Source of the DNA: Flavobacterium alvei
GTDB taxonomy: Bacteria; Bacteroidota; Bacteroidia; Flavobacteriales; Flavobacteriaceae
Assembly: GCF_002920895.1 (NCBI RefSeq)
Contig: NZ_PQVG01000001.1
Coordinates: 593,226 to 657,225, forward strand
Length of the DNA stretch: 64,000 bases
Reading direction: 5' to 3'
The notes beneath the pieces were generated by a model, which was not told where the DNA came from, made no database searches, and saw only the letters and a list, made by a program, of their open reading frames with translations. Position 1 is the first letter of the stretch; every line of letters starts with the position of its first letter. This document shows, in pieces, positions 8,985 through 16,902 of this stretch. The position numbers and the translations under genes were made by a program.

Positions 8985-9815
8985 CTATATATATTCACAT
9001 AGTTCTGAAGCTTCTTTTAGGACGTTTTTAATACGATTTGAACTCAATCCTAATTTTTCCAAACAGTCTGAATTGTTAATTAATTCTTTAACTAAAATTA
9101 CATCTAAAATCAATAATCTGTCTTTTTCAACCAAGGTCAAAGTGGTCAAACAAGTTACAGGATAAAGAAAATTTTCTGCATTTTTTGTACTTAAATTATT
9201 ATTTTCGGGATAATTCCAGCTCAACAAATTCAACCCCGAGCATTTTGCAAAAGTAATTGCGTCCGAGGTAAACCGATTATTGGTAACAATCCAACATTTT
9301 GAAATTATTTCGTTTACCGAAAAAATAGTATGTCGTTTTTCTTTCAAATCATTAAATCGAGACAAAATATACATTGGGACTTTTACATCTGAATTAGTAT
9401 CTTTTCCCATATGAAATTTACATTCTATCATCGAAATAATTTGGTCTTTTTTAGCCAATACATCTATTTCGTGGGTAACACATTTGCCTTGTAAAATCAA
9501 ATTTGTTTTAGTTTGATAATGCTCTGAGGCAAAAAGTCGAGCGATGTATTTTTCGAAGAAAAACCCATCTGGTCCTAATAATCGAATGGCTTCTTTAATG
9601 TTATACCGTGCAGCGTGAGAGTTTGCTGCTTTTTTTAATAGCCCAAAGGCTCTTTTGTAGATTTGCTTGGTCGAAATTCCTTCGTAAAGTTCTTTTTTTA
9701 TGGTTTCCAAAATAGTTTCGACCACCAATTTGTTGGCTCCTGATTTTAAGAGCGACGCTTTAAGTTTAATGGGATCAAAATCGACAATATCTCCACAATG
9801 TTTAACTACTTTCAT
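8985..9815 (-). CDS. ATP-cone domain fused to PD-(D/E)XK (Mrr-like) nuclease
   Basis: A 276-residue protein. Residues 1-90 form an ATP-cone (MKVVKHCGDIVDFDPIKLKA, then GISTKQIYKRAFGLL), the nucleotide-sensing module best known from ribonucleotide reductases and NrdR. Residues 95-215 look like a Mrr-type restriction-endonuclease fold: Glu116 and Asp118 in VTHEIDVLA, then Glu131-x-Lys133 in MIECKFH, giving the D...ExK signature. The C-terminal 60 residues are unassigned. This architecture is known but its target is not; the nuclease may be gated by ATP/dATP. It sits just upstream of the beta-CASP RNase-like gene on the same strand. A TAATTTTG -7-like element lies at 9838-9845 (minus strand). 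Confidence 0.78.
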   Translation of the reverse strand: MKVVKHCGDIVDFDPIKLKASLLKSGANKLVVETILETIKKELYEGISTKQIYKRAFGLLKKAANSHAARYNIKEAIRLLGPDGFFFEKYIARLFASEHYQTKTNLILQGKCVTHEIDVLAKKDQIISMIECKFHMGKDTNSDVKVPMYILSRFNDLKEKRHTIFSVNEIISKCWIVTNNRFTSDAITFAKCSGLNLLSWNYPENNNLSTKNAENFLYPVTCLTTLTLVEKDRLLILDVILVKELINNSDCLEKLGLSSNRIKNVLKEASELCEYI

Positions 9816-9932
9816 CTGTTAGTAATTTAACAATTTACAAAATTATTTCCTTACTAAAGGTACGAAAAATAAAGAGACCACTTTGTATTTAAAACAAAAT
9901 TACAAAATGAAATAAAAATGGAGATTATCGAG

Positions 9933-10697
9933 TTATTTAAAACAAACCGGAATGATTTCTCCTTTGGCTAAACAATATTTTTCCACCAATTCAGGAGCGA
10001 TTTTATTGGTGTAATCTTCTTCGACAACGGTAAAACCAATGCTTCTTAGTTTATCAAAATAATCGCGACCATAAATGCGAACGTGATCGTATTGACCAAA
10101 AATTTTGGCTCGTTCTTTTTGATCTGTAATCGAATCATCGGCAAAGGTTATTTCGCGTTTTAAGTCTTGAGGAATTTGTAGAATTGCCATTCCGCCTGGT
10201 TTCAAAACTCTATATAATTCCTGCATCGCTTTCGTGTCATCCGGAATGTGCTCCAAAACGTGGTTGCACAAAATCACATCGTATTGATTGTCTTCGAAAG
10301 GCAAATTGCAAATATCTGCTTTTACATCGGCCAAGGGTGAAAACAAATCAGTGGTGGTATAATCTAAGTTTTTTTGGATGCGGAACAGTTTGTAAAATGC
10401 TTGCTCTGGTGCAAAATGCAGTACTTTCTTTTTGGATGTAAAAAAATCGGTTTGATCGTTGAGATATAACCACAACAAACGGTGTCTTTCTAAAGAAAGT
10501 GTACTTGGCGAAAGCACATTATTGCGCTGTGTTTCGTATCCATAAGGTAACATCGATTTGAAACTTTTCCCATCTATTGGATCAGTGTACTTGTCTCCTT
10601 TTAATGAAAAAGCAATAAATGGACGAACTACATAACTCAGTCTTATTAATAATGGACGAGGAACGATATTAAGAATTTTTTTAAAAGCTTTTTTCAT
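9933..10697 (-). CDS. class I SAM-dependent methyltransferase
   Basis: A 254-residue cytosolic methyltransferase of the Methyltransf_11 type. The SAM motif I is shortened (VLHFAPEQAFYKLF), motif II follows as TTDLFSPLADVKADI, and the NLPFEDNQYDVILCNHVLE stretch with the LKPGGMAILQIPQ post-motif gives the class I fold. Such proteins with a leading 'HFAPE' motif are common in Flavobacteria and their substrate is unknown; a lipid or saccharide acceptor is possible. The gene stands alone on the minus strand between an ATP-cone nuclease and map, and a long inverted repeat separates it from map. Confidence 0.8.
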   Translation of the reverse strand: MKKAFKKILNIVPRPLLIRLSYVVRPFIAFSLKGDKYTDPIDGKSFKSMLPYGYETQRNNVLSPSTLSLERHRLLWLYLNDQTDFFTSKKKVLHFAPEQAFYKLFRIQKNLDYTTTDLFSPLADVKADICNLPFEDNQYDVILCNHVLEHIPDDTKAMQELYRVLKPGGMAILQIPQDLKREITFADDSITDQKERAKIFGQYDHVRIYGRDYFDKLRSIGFTVVEEDYTNKIAPELVEKYCLAKGEIIPVCFK

Positions 10698-10738
10698 AGT
10701 TGTTAAGCGGAGATTCCTAAAAGTTTTTTATGTGTTTT

Positions 10739-10810
10739 CTTAAATGACCTTAAATATCTTATATGGTTAAATAATTCGTCAACTATATAAGGCATTTAAG
10801 GTTATTTAAG
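10739..10810. repeat. 26-bp inverted repeat (long hairpin) between map and methyltransferase
   Basis: The arms at 10739-10764 and 10785-10810 pair over 26 positions with only three non-Watson-Crick positions, two of them G-U wobbles in one strand, around a 20-base loop. Each arm also contains a near-repeat of CTTAAAT/CCTTAAAT. It lies downstream of map on the minus strand, but there is no T-run, so it is not a classical terminator. It could protect the map mRNA 3' end or be a small hairpin repeat element. Confidence 0.7.
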
Positions 10811-10821
10811 TTTTCTATTTG

Positions 10822-11640
10822 TTAGACAACCAAAGGCACTTTTCTAAATTCATCCTCTTCATTACTCACAATGCCAAGTTCTTTGTAGATATAAGCAAAA
10901 GTCGATAAAATCTCTGGTTTACCATCAATAATGGCTACATCGTGTTCGAAATGGGCCGATGGTTTTCCGTCGGCAGTGGTGATGGTCCAACCGTCTTTGT
11001 GCTGTTTGATGTTTTTGGTTCCCATATTAATCATTGGTTCGATGGCAACCACCATTCCTTCGATTAAAAGTTTGCCTCGACCTCGTTTTCCGTAGTTAGG
11101 CATTTCTGGATCTTCGTGCATTTTTTGTCCAACACCGTGACCTACTAATTCACGAACCACGCCATATCCGTGGGCTTCGGTATATTTCTGGATCGCATTA
11201 CCTACATCTTCTACACGGTTTCCGATTCTTAATTCTCGGATTCCAACATATAGTGATTCTTTGGTAACTTGCAATAATTTTTTGGTTTCTGGAGCTACTT
11301 CTCCAATTTCAAACGAATAAGCGTGATCACCGTGAAATCCGTTTTTAAAAGCACCACAATCTACCGAAATGACATCGCCATTTTGTAAAGGCGTGTTGTT
11401 CGGGATTCCGTGTACCACTTGAGCATTTGGACTCATACAAAGCGAATTTGGAAAGCCATACAGACCAAGAAAACTTGGAACAGCTCCGTGATCTCGAATG
11501 AATTCTTCGGCTCTTTTATCTAAATATAATGTAGTAACGCCTTCCTTGATTTCGGAAGCTATCATTCCTAATGTTTTGGATACGATTAAGGCACTTTCGC
11601 GCATTAATTCTATTTCTTCTCGTGTTTTTTGGATAATCAT
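10822..11640 (-). CDS. map: methionine aminopeptidase, type I
   Basis: A 272-residue enzyme that removes the initiator methionine from new proteins in the cytosol. All five metal ligands of type I MetAPs are present (numbered from the ATG at 11640): Asp94 in SVDCG, Asp105 in GDHAY, His168 in GHGVG, Glu201 in AIEPM and Glu232 in HFEHD. The frame continues 7 codons upstream to a TTG at 11661, but a TATTTTTG -7-like promoter element (minus strand, 11659-11666) covers that TTG, so I place the start at the ATG beginning MIIQKTREEI. The protein is slightly longer than E. coli Map owing to a C-terminal tail typical of Bacteroidota. Confidence 0.95.
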   Translation of the reverse strand: MIIQKTREEIELMRESALIVSKTLGMIASEIKEGVTTLYLDKRAEEFIRDHGAVPSFLGLYGFPNSLCMSPNAQVVHGIPNNTPLQNGDVISVDCGAFKNGFHGDHAYSFEIGEVAPETKKLLQVTKESLYVGIRELRIGNRVEDVGNAIQKYTEAHGYGVVRELVGHGVGQKMHEDPEMPNYGKRGRGKLLIEGMVVAIEPMINMGTKNIKQHKDGWTITTADGKPSAHFEHDVAIIDGKPEILSTFAYIYKELGIVSNEEDEFRKVPLVV

Positions 11641-11658
11641 TTTTCGTAAAATAAGGCG

Positions 11659-11666
11659 CAAAAATA
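11659..11666 (-). promoter_or_regulatory. -7 element of map
   Basis: TATTTTTG on the minus strand fits the Bacteroidota TAnnTTTG consensus and lies 19 bases before the map ATG. No good TTG -33 box is seen at normal distance. Confidence 0.5.
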
Positions 11667-11682
11667 CAACTTTTAATAGTAA

Positions 11683-13074
11683 TTAATTTGGATTCGCCAT
11701 AATTTTAAAAAGTTCAGAATTGGAGATGTAAAAACGATTGGCCAAATTGATTTGAGCCAACTGAGCGCTAACCAAATTATTCTCGCGAGTATTGATTAAA
11801 AACAACGAGCTTTCGCCAAATGAAAATAAACGTTCCTCAGATTGCAACATCGTTTGATTGTCTTTGGATAAATCCTTAATTAATTTTAACTGTTTGGAAA
11901 GTGAATTGATTTCTGTTTTTTGAGCTTCAATTTTATTCGTAAGTTGTGTTTTTTCTACGCTCAAAGTATTTTCTGTTTCCAGAATTTTATATTTCGTTAG
12001 TTTTAATTTGCCTCGTTCTTTTCTTAAAAACAGTGGAAATGCAAAATCCAAGCCTATTTTATAATCTTGATTGGTCTGAAAATCGTTGAAGTATTTGGGT
12101 TCTGCCAAATAGGAATAGCCCACATCTATTTTAGGCAATAAATCATTGGCGTTTAATTTTCGTTCTACATTCAAAATGTCGATTTTGCTTTGTAGGCTAT
12201 TAATTTTTGGATGATTGTCAATCGAAAAACCTTCTGCAGTCAAATTATTGGTTTTTAAAGTTTCTTGAATCGTGTTTTCGAGTTGTGTTTCGGGAACCAA
12301 ATCGTCCGAAATTTCCATCGGCACGGAGTTTTCCAGCCAAAGAAAATTAGACAATTCAAGTTTGGCTTTGGCTAATTTAAGTTTAGAATCTTCTAAACTC
12401 AAAAGTCTGTTTTTTACAATAATTCCTGCTTCAATACTGTCGATGGCAGGTTTGTCGCCTTGTTCAATCAAAGACTGAATTCCTTTATTTCTTATTTGAG
12501 CATTTCGACTGTAGTTTTCATACAATTGAACTTCTTCATAGTTTTTTTTCCAATTGAAATACGCTAAAGAGGCGTCGTATAAAACCGCAATCGCTTCCAG
12601 TTTTACTTCGGCTTGACTCAATTGAATTTGCATTTTTGCTTTGCGCAAATCTGCCATTCTTTTATTAATCCAAAGTCCTTGTCCTAAAGGAACGCTAATT
12701 CCTAAAGAAGTCAACCCTTGGGCAGGCGTGGTGTTTTGCGGATTCAAATAATAACCTTCGCTGTCGTCAAAACCAGCTTTAATTTCGACTCCATACCAAG
12801 TTGGAATTTTGAAACTACTGTTTAAAATAGAATAATATTCTTTGCCTTTGAATTGTTTTTGGTCGTAATTGGCTTCTAGTTTTGGGTCGAAACTACCTCT
12901 TGCCATCATCAATTCCGCTTGGGCTTTGTTGAGTTCCAATTGGGCATTTTTTACCAAAGGATGATTTTTTTTCACATACCCCAAAAACTCATTATAACTC
13001 AATTCTTTTGAGACCGTTTCTTGTGCATTTATAACTGTCGAAAACAATAACAATATATAGAAAAGTCGTTTCAT
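11683..13074 (-). CDS. TolC family outer membrane efflux protein
   Basis: A 463-residue outer membrane channel subunit with a signal peptide (about 1-17, ending VINAQ) and two OEP repeats rich in long amphipathic helices (for example LGISVPLGQGLWINKRM with coiled regions around residues 140-230 and 330-420). It forms the exit duct for a tripartite exporter. It is the last gene of the minus-strand unit TetR, ABC, HlyD, TolC, and its ATG overlaps the stop codon of the HlyD gene by one base, so translation is coupled. The exported substrate is unknown. Confidence 0.9.
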   Translation of the reverse strand: MKRLFYILLLFSTVINAQETVSKELSYNEFLGYVKKNHPLVKNAQLELNKAQAELMMARGSFDPKLEANYDQKQFKGKEYYSILNSSFKIPTWYGVEIKAGFDDSEGYYLNPQNTTPAQGLTSLGISVPLGQGLWINKRMADLRKAKMQIQLSQAEVKLEAIAVLYDASLAYFNWKKNYEEVQLYENYSRNAQIRNKGIQSLIEQGDKPAIDSIEAGIIVKNRLLSLEDSKLKLAKAKLELSNFLWLENSVPMEISDDLVPETQLENTIQETLKTNNLTAEGFSIDNHPKINSLQSKIDILNVERKLNANDLLPKIDVGYSYLAEPKYFNDFQTNQDYKIGLDFAFPLFLRKERGKLKLTKYKILETENTLSVEKTQLTNKIEAQKTEINSLSKQLKLIKDLSKDNQTMLQSEERLFSFGESSLFLINTRENNLVSAQLAQINLANRFYISNSELFKIMANPN

Positions 13075-14420
13075 TATTTCTTTTCTTTAGAAGGTTTTGT
13101 GTCTTTTTTGTAATAATTAGGAGGAAATCCGTTTAGGGTCCTCCAAATTTCAAACCAAATCGGAACAGTGTCTAGCAAAGCCAATGTTTGTGCACCTGAA
13201 CCAATGCTTAATTGTTTCGGCCATTTTGCCTCATTTTTATCTGGGGCAATCAATACACGGTATTTTCCGTTGTCGCTAATGAAGTTTTCGATGGCAACAA
13301 TTTCGCCACCAAAAGTACCGTAAGACACATCGGGCCAACCCGAAAAAACAATTGTTGGCCATCCGTCAAACCAAATTCGCACTTTTTCGCCTTTGTTAAT
13401 TAATGGTAAATCAACAGGATTGACGAATGTTTCAACAGCGATATCGTACTCGGCAGGCATTATGGTTGCAATGGCTGTTCCTTCCTTAATGGTTTCGCCA
13501 ATTCCGGATTGCAAAGCCCTATTGATGTAACCACTTTGTGCCGCTCTGATGTAGTACATCTTGTTGCGAATGCTGTAATTGACATATTGATTTTCGAGTT
13601 TATTTACTTGTGCGGCAGCATCATATTGACTGCTTCGGGCGGTAAATTGGTCGCTCTCGGATTTGGCTGCTTTTTCTGAATATTCGGCCATAATTCGGTT
13701 AATTTCAACTTTTGAATTGATGTATTCATTTTTGCTGCTCAATAATTTATTTTCTTGATTGATAATTTTGGCTTCAACGTCTTGTAGTTTCAAGCGTTTT
13801 TCTTCGAGGTCAGTCAAGGGTTTCAAGCCTTCTTTGTTCAATTGCAAAGCACGATTGTATTGAGTATTGGCAATTTTTAACTGGGTGTTGACCGCAATCA
13901 AATCGATACTGTCGCTTTTAATTTTCAAGCGGGCTTGTTTGATTTTGTTTTGAGCTTGTTCTAATTTCAGTCTTTTTTCAGCTTCAATCGCTCGCAATTG
14001 ATCGTCTAAACTTCCCACTTTTGAGGCATAGGATTGTGTGGCTTGTTTTTTGGCTTCCACTTGGTTTTTGGTGTTTTCAACCAAATTCGGATCCATATAA
14101 TCTTCTTTTATTTCAGAAATATAAAGGATGGTATCGCCTTTTTGTACAAAATCGCCTTCCTGCACATACCATTTTTCTATTCGACCTGAAATGACACTTT
14201 GAATCGATTGCGGTCTTTGGTTGGGTTTTAGCGTAGTTACCGCTCCCGAACCCGAAATGTTTTGGGTCCACGGAAGAAACAAAAGGCAAAAACTGAATAT
14301 GGAAACACCGATTATAATTTTATTTAAAATTTTATAATGGGTTTTGTTTTCAATCGTATATATGGTTTTGAAATCAGTAAACGATTGCTTAATTTTATTA
14401 TTTTCAGATATATTTAGCAT
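13074..14420 (-). CDS. HlyD family periplasmic adaptor (membrane fusion protein)
   Basis: A 448-residue membrane fusion protein. A short cytosolic N-terminus, one membrane segment (about residues 33-52), a biotinyl-lipoyl-like half-motif (VQEGDFVQKGDTILYI), a long coiled-coil hairpin (about 100-270, rich in Lys, Glu and Gln), the second half-motif (SGYINRALQSGIGETIKEG) and a beta-barrel region. It links the ABC permease in the inner membrane to the TolC duct. The neighbours are the ABC gene 4 bases upstream and TolC overlapping by one base, an operon layout typical of type I-like exporters. Confidence 0.92.
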   Translation of the reverse strand: MLNISENNKIKQSFTDFKTIYTIENKTHYKILNKIIIGVSIFSFCLLFLPWTQNISGSGAVTTLKPNQRPQSIQSVISGRIEKWYVQEGDFVQKGDTILYISEIKEDYMDPNLVENTKNQVEAKKQATQSYASKVGSLDDQLRAIEAEKRLKLEQAQNKIKQARLKIKSDSIDLIAVNTQLKIANTQYNRALQLNKEGLKPLTDLEEKRLKLQDVEAKIINQENKLLSSKNEYINSKVEINRIMAEYSEKAAKSESDQFTARSSQYDAAAQVNKLENQYVNYSIRNKMYYIRAAQSGYINRALQSGIGETIKEGTAIATIMPAEYDIAVETFVNPVDLPLINKGEKVRIWFDGWPTIVFSGWPDVSYGTFGGEIVAIENFISDNGKYRVLIAPDKNEAKWPKQLSIGSGAQTLALLDTVPIWFEIWRTLNGFPPNYYKKDTKPSKEKK

Positions 14421-14424
14421 CTTC

Positions 14425-16083
14425 TTAAATTTTGGAGTCTAGTACAATTTTACCGTTTTGCATTGTGATGATACGATTGCTTTTATCTCTCCAATACGGA
14501 TTTTTAGACGAAACAATAATAGTCCACAAATGCTCTTTGGCGGTTATAAAATCGATAATTTCATTCGAAACATCATTATCCATTTTGTCTGTTGGATCTT
14601 CGTAAAAAAGGATTCTAGGTTTGTGAATGATACTTCTTGCCAATAAAATTTTCTGAATATTAGAAGAGGACAATTGCTTTCCTTCTGGAAAAACAATCGT
14701 GTCTAATCCTTCGGGTAATGATTTGATAAAACTTGCCAATTGCAAGCCATTAATTGCCCATTTTAAATCTTCTTGTGTAATAGACAAATCTTTGAAAGTG
14801 ATATTGTCTAAAATACTGCCTTCAAAAAGGGTTTCGCCATAAATGATGCTACCAATTTGGGCGCGATATTGTTTGAGATTAATTTTCTTGAAAGTATCAT
14901 CATTAATATAAAACGAACCAGAACTAGGCTGTAAAAGTCCCGAAAGAATTCGGATTAAGGTTGTTTTTCCCGAGCCGTTGATTCCATCAACAAAAATGCG
15001 TTCTCCTTGATTTATTTTTAAATCGATGCTCTTCAAGGTGTTTTGTTTGGTATCTGGAAATTTAAAAGTTAAATTCTCAGTTTCCAAACTGATATTAGTA
15101 TAGCAATTGTCATAAGACTCTTCCGTTTCTTCTTCTAAATCCAAGTCGGTTACTTGCCCAATTTTTTCGACAGCGGTTAGTACGTCGTAGAAAGTTTCTA
15201 AACCAATGATGATTTTTTCGACAGAATTTATAACGAGCAAAATAATGATTTCTGCTGCCACAAATTGTCCAATGTTCATTTCTTGCGACAATACTAAATA
15301 GCCTCCAATAGACAACAAACTGGCAGTTATAATGACTTTAAAAAGTATTAATTGAATGAATTGTCTTTTGATAACATTGAAATGTTTTTCTCTGTAATTT
15401 AAATAGTCATTGGCCAATTCGTCGTTTTTTTGCAAGGCATAATTGTAATTCAATTCGTTTCGAAAACTGAAATTATTTCTCGCAACTTCCTGCAACCAAG
15501 TCGCTACTTTGTATTTGAATTTGGATTCTTTTAAACTGGTTTCTAAACCTGATTTGTATGAGAATTTAAAAATAAAGTACAATAGAAAGAACAACAAAAT
15601 TCCAAAAACGATGAAAAAAGGATGGTAGAGCGAAAGGAGTATAATTCCGAAAGCAATTTGAAGCAAGGCTGCCGAAAAATCAATCAGTAATTTCGAAGTT
15701 CCTTTTTGAATGGTTAAAGTGTCGAAAAAACGGTTGGCCAATTCGGGCGCATAGTGACTATACAATTCCTCGAATTTTATTTTAGGCAATCGGCTTGCAA
15801 ATTCAAAAGACGAACGAACAAATATTTTTTGTTGTAAATTCTCTGTGATTCGAAGCTGCATTAACGATAAGATTCCCGCAAGTGCAACGCCTATAACAAC
15901 TAGAAAAATTAAAACAATCCAAGAAGCACTAACTCGTCCTGACTGAATAAAATTGATAATCGCTTGAATGCCTAAAGGCAAAGACAAGCTGATGAGTCCT
16001 GCAAAAATAGCATAGAAAAAAATCTGTAGCACATCTTTTTTATCTAATTCGAGTAAGTTGTAAAAACGCTTTAATGGTGTCAT
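14425..16083 (-). CDS. ABC exporter, membrane domain fused to a degenerate ATPase domain
   Basis: A 552-residue half-transporter: five or six membrane segments in residues 1-310 (ABC exporter type I fold) then a nucleotide-binding domain (about 335-552). Walker A is intact (GINGSGKTTL). The other motifs are not: the Q-loop Gln is Tyr (IIYGETLF), the signature LSGGQ is LSSSN, Walker B ends YED in place of the usual DE, the D-loop is DKMD, and the H-loop His is missing (VSSKNPYW). It should bind ATP but hydrolyse poorly, if at all. The frame is clean and the linkers are conserved, so this looks like evolved change, not decay. There is no N-terminal C39 peptidase. Confidence 0.88.
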   Translation of the reverse strand: MTPLKRFYNLLELDKKDVLQIFFYAIFAGLISLSLPLGIQAIINFIQSGRVSASWIVLIFLVVIGVALAGILSLMQLRITENLQQKIFVRSSFEFASRLPKIKFEELYSHYAPELANRFFDTLTIQKGTSKLLIDFSAALLQIAFGIILLSLYHPFFIVFGILLFFLLYFIFKFSYKSGLETSLKESKFKYKVATWLQEVARNNFSFRNELNYNYALQKNDELANDYLNYREKHFNVIKRQFIQLILFKVIITASLLSIGGYLVLSQEMNIGQFVAAEIIILLVINSVEKIIIGLETFYDVLTAVEKIGQVTDLDLEEETEESYDNCYTNISLETENLTFKFPDTKQNTLKSIDLKINQGERIFVDGINGSGKTTLIRILSGLLQPSSGSFYINDDTFKKINLKQYRAQIGSIIYGETLFEGSILDNITFKDLSITQEDLKWAINGLQLASFIKSLPEGLDTIVFPEGKQLSSSNIQKILLARSIIHKPRILFYEDPTDKMDNDVSNEIIDFITAKEHLWTIIVSSKNPYWRDKSNRIITMQNGKIVLDSKI

Positions 16084-16103
16084 AATAAATACGAAGTTTG
16101 TTT

Positions 16104-16778
16104 TTATTTTTTTAGTGCTCTATTCATTAGATCTAAGTAAAAAGCAGTTACGCTAATGCTTTCGTTGCAATTGGTAATGGTTTTTAAATGATCATTAAGA
16201 AAGTGCTGGTGCAAACTTCCCTCAACAATGGTCGAAACCAAACTTCTGGCAAAAGGATAGTCAGGATTTACTTCTTCTACAATAGCCACAATGCGATTGA
16301 TGACATTTTTGTAGGCCAAAAAACAGCCTTCTTTATTGTCTTCATCAACCTCTTTGGTATAAATTGCTTTGTTGAATTCCGAGATGATAATTTTATTCAA
16401 AACAGCTTCGTCAATATGTTCTGTGCTGCTATCGTCTTTTATCTTTTCGGTCACAATAGTTATGGCTTTTTCTAGCTTTTCAATAGTGTTAGAAATGTTT
16501 GCTGTTGTAAAAACCAATCGATATTCAATCCAACTCCAATACCAAGCCGACAAATACATTACCAGTTTGTGCTTGTTGTCGAAATAACGATAAATCGAAC
16601 TTTCGTTGGAGCCAATTTTTTCGCCTAATTTTTTAAAAGTAAAATGTTCTAATCCAACTTCGTCAATTAGAAGAATACTGTTTTTAATAATTTTCTTGCC
16701 CAAATCAGAAGTCTCAGGGTCTTTTACATACAAGTTTTTGTTGACCTGTATTTTTATGTTTGATAATATTAATTGCAT
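16104..16778 (-). CDS. TetR/AcrR family transcriptional regulator
   Basis: A 224-residue regulator. An N-terminal helix-turn-helix (about residues 25-70; FTFKKLGEKIGSNESSIYRYF is the recognition unit, with the SIYRYF signature of TetR proteins) is followed by an all-helical ligand domain. A TTG at 16799 could extend it, but the TATATTTG promoter element at 16797-16804 covers it, so I start at the ATG at 16778. It is the first gene of the export operon and probably represses it until a ligand binds. Ligand unknown. The 20-base gap to the ABC gene suggests one transcript. Confidence 0.85.
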   Translation of the reverse strand: MQLILSNIKIQVNKNLYVKDPETSDLGKKIIKNSILLIDEVGLEHFTFKKLGEKIGSNESSIYRYFDNKHKLVMYLSAWYWSWIEYRLVFTTANISNTIEKLEKAITIVTEKIKDDSSTEHIDEAVLNKIIISEFNKAIYTKEVDEDNKEGCFLAYKNVINRIVAIVEEVNPDYPFARSLVSTIVEGSLHQHFLNDHLKTITNCNESISVTAFYLDLMNRALKK

Positions 16779-16796
16779 AAATAATTTATTTAAGCG

Positions 16797-16804
16797 CAAA
16801 TATA
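16797..16804 (-). promoter_or_regulatory. -7 element of the TetR-ABC-HlyD-TolC operon
   Basis: Perfect TATATTTG on the minus strand, 18 bases upstream of the tetR ATG. No TTG -33 motif is visible at 17-23 bases. It is next to an AT-rich stretch that could hold the TetR operator, but no clear palindrome is seen. Confidence 0.55.
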
Positions 16805-16850
16805 ATAGTAAAACTATTGATTTTTGATTTTTTAACTTTCATTTAATAAA

Positions 16851-16876
16851 AAAAGCTGCCCGAATCGGACAGCTTT
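16851..16876 (-). terminator. terminator of gpmI
   Basis: AAAGCTGCCCG pairs with CGGACAGCTTT around a 3-base loop, with one C-A mismatch. It lies 27 bases after the gpmI stop codon on the minus strand and before the tetR promoter, with A-rich sequence on both sides. Confidence 0.7.
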
Positions 16877-16902
16877 CTTAAAAAAATTTTTTTTGTAACT
16901 TG

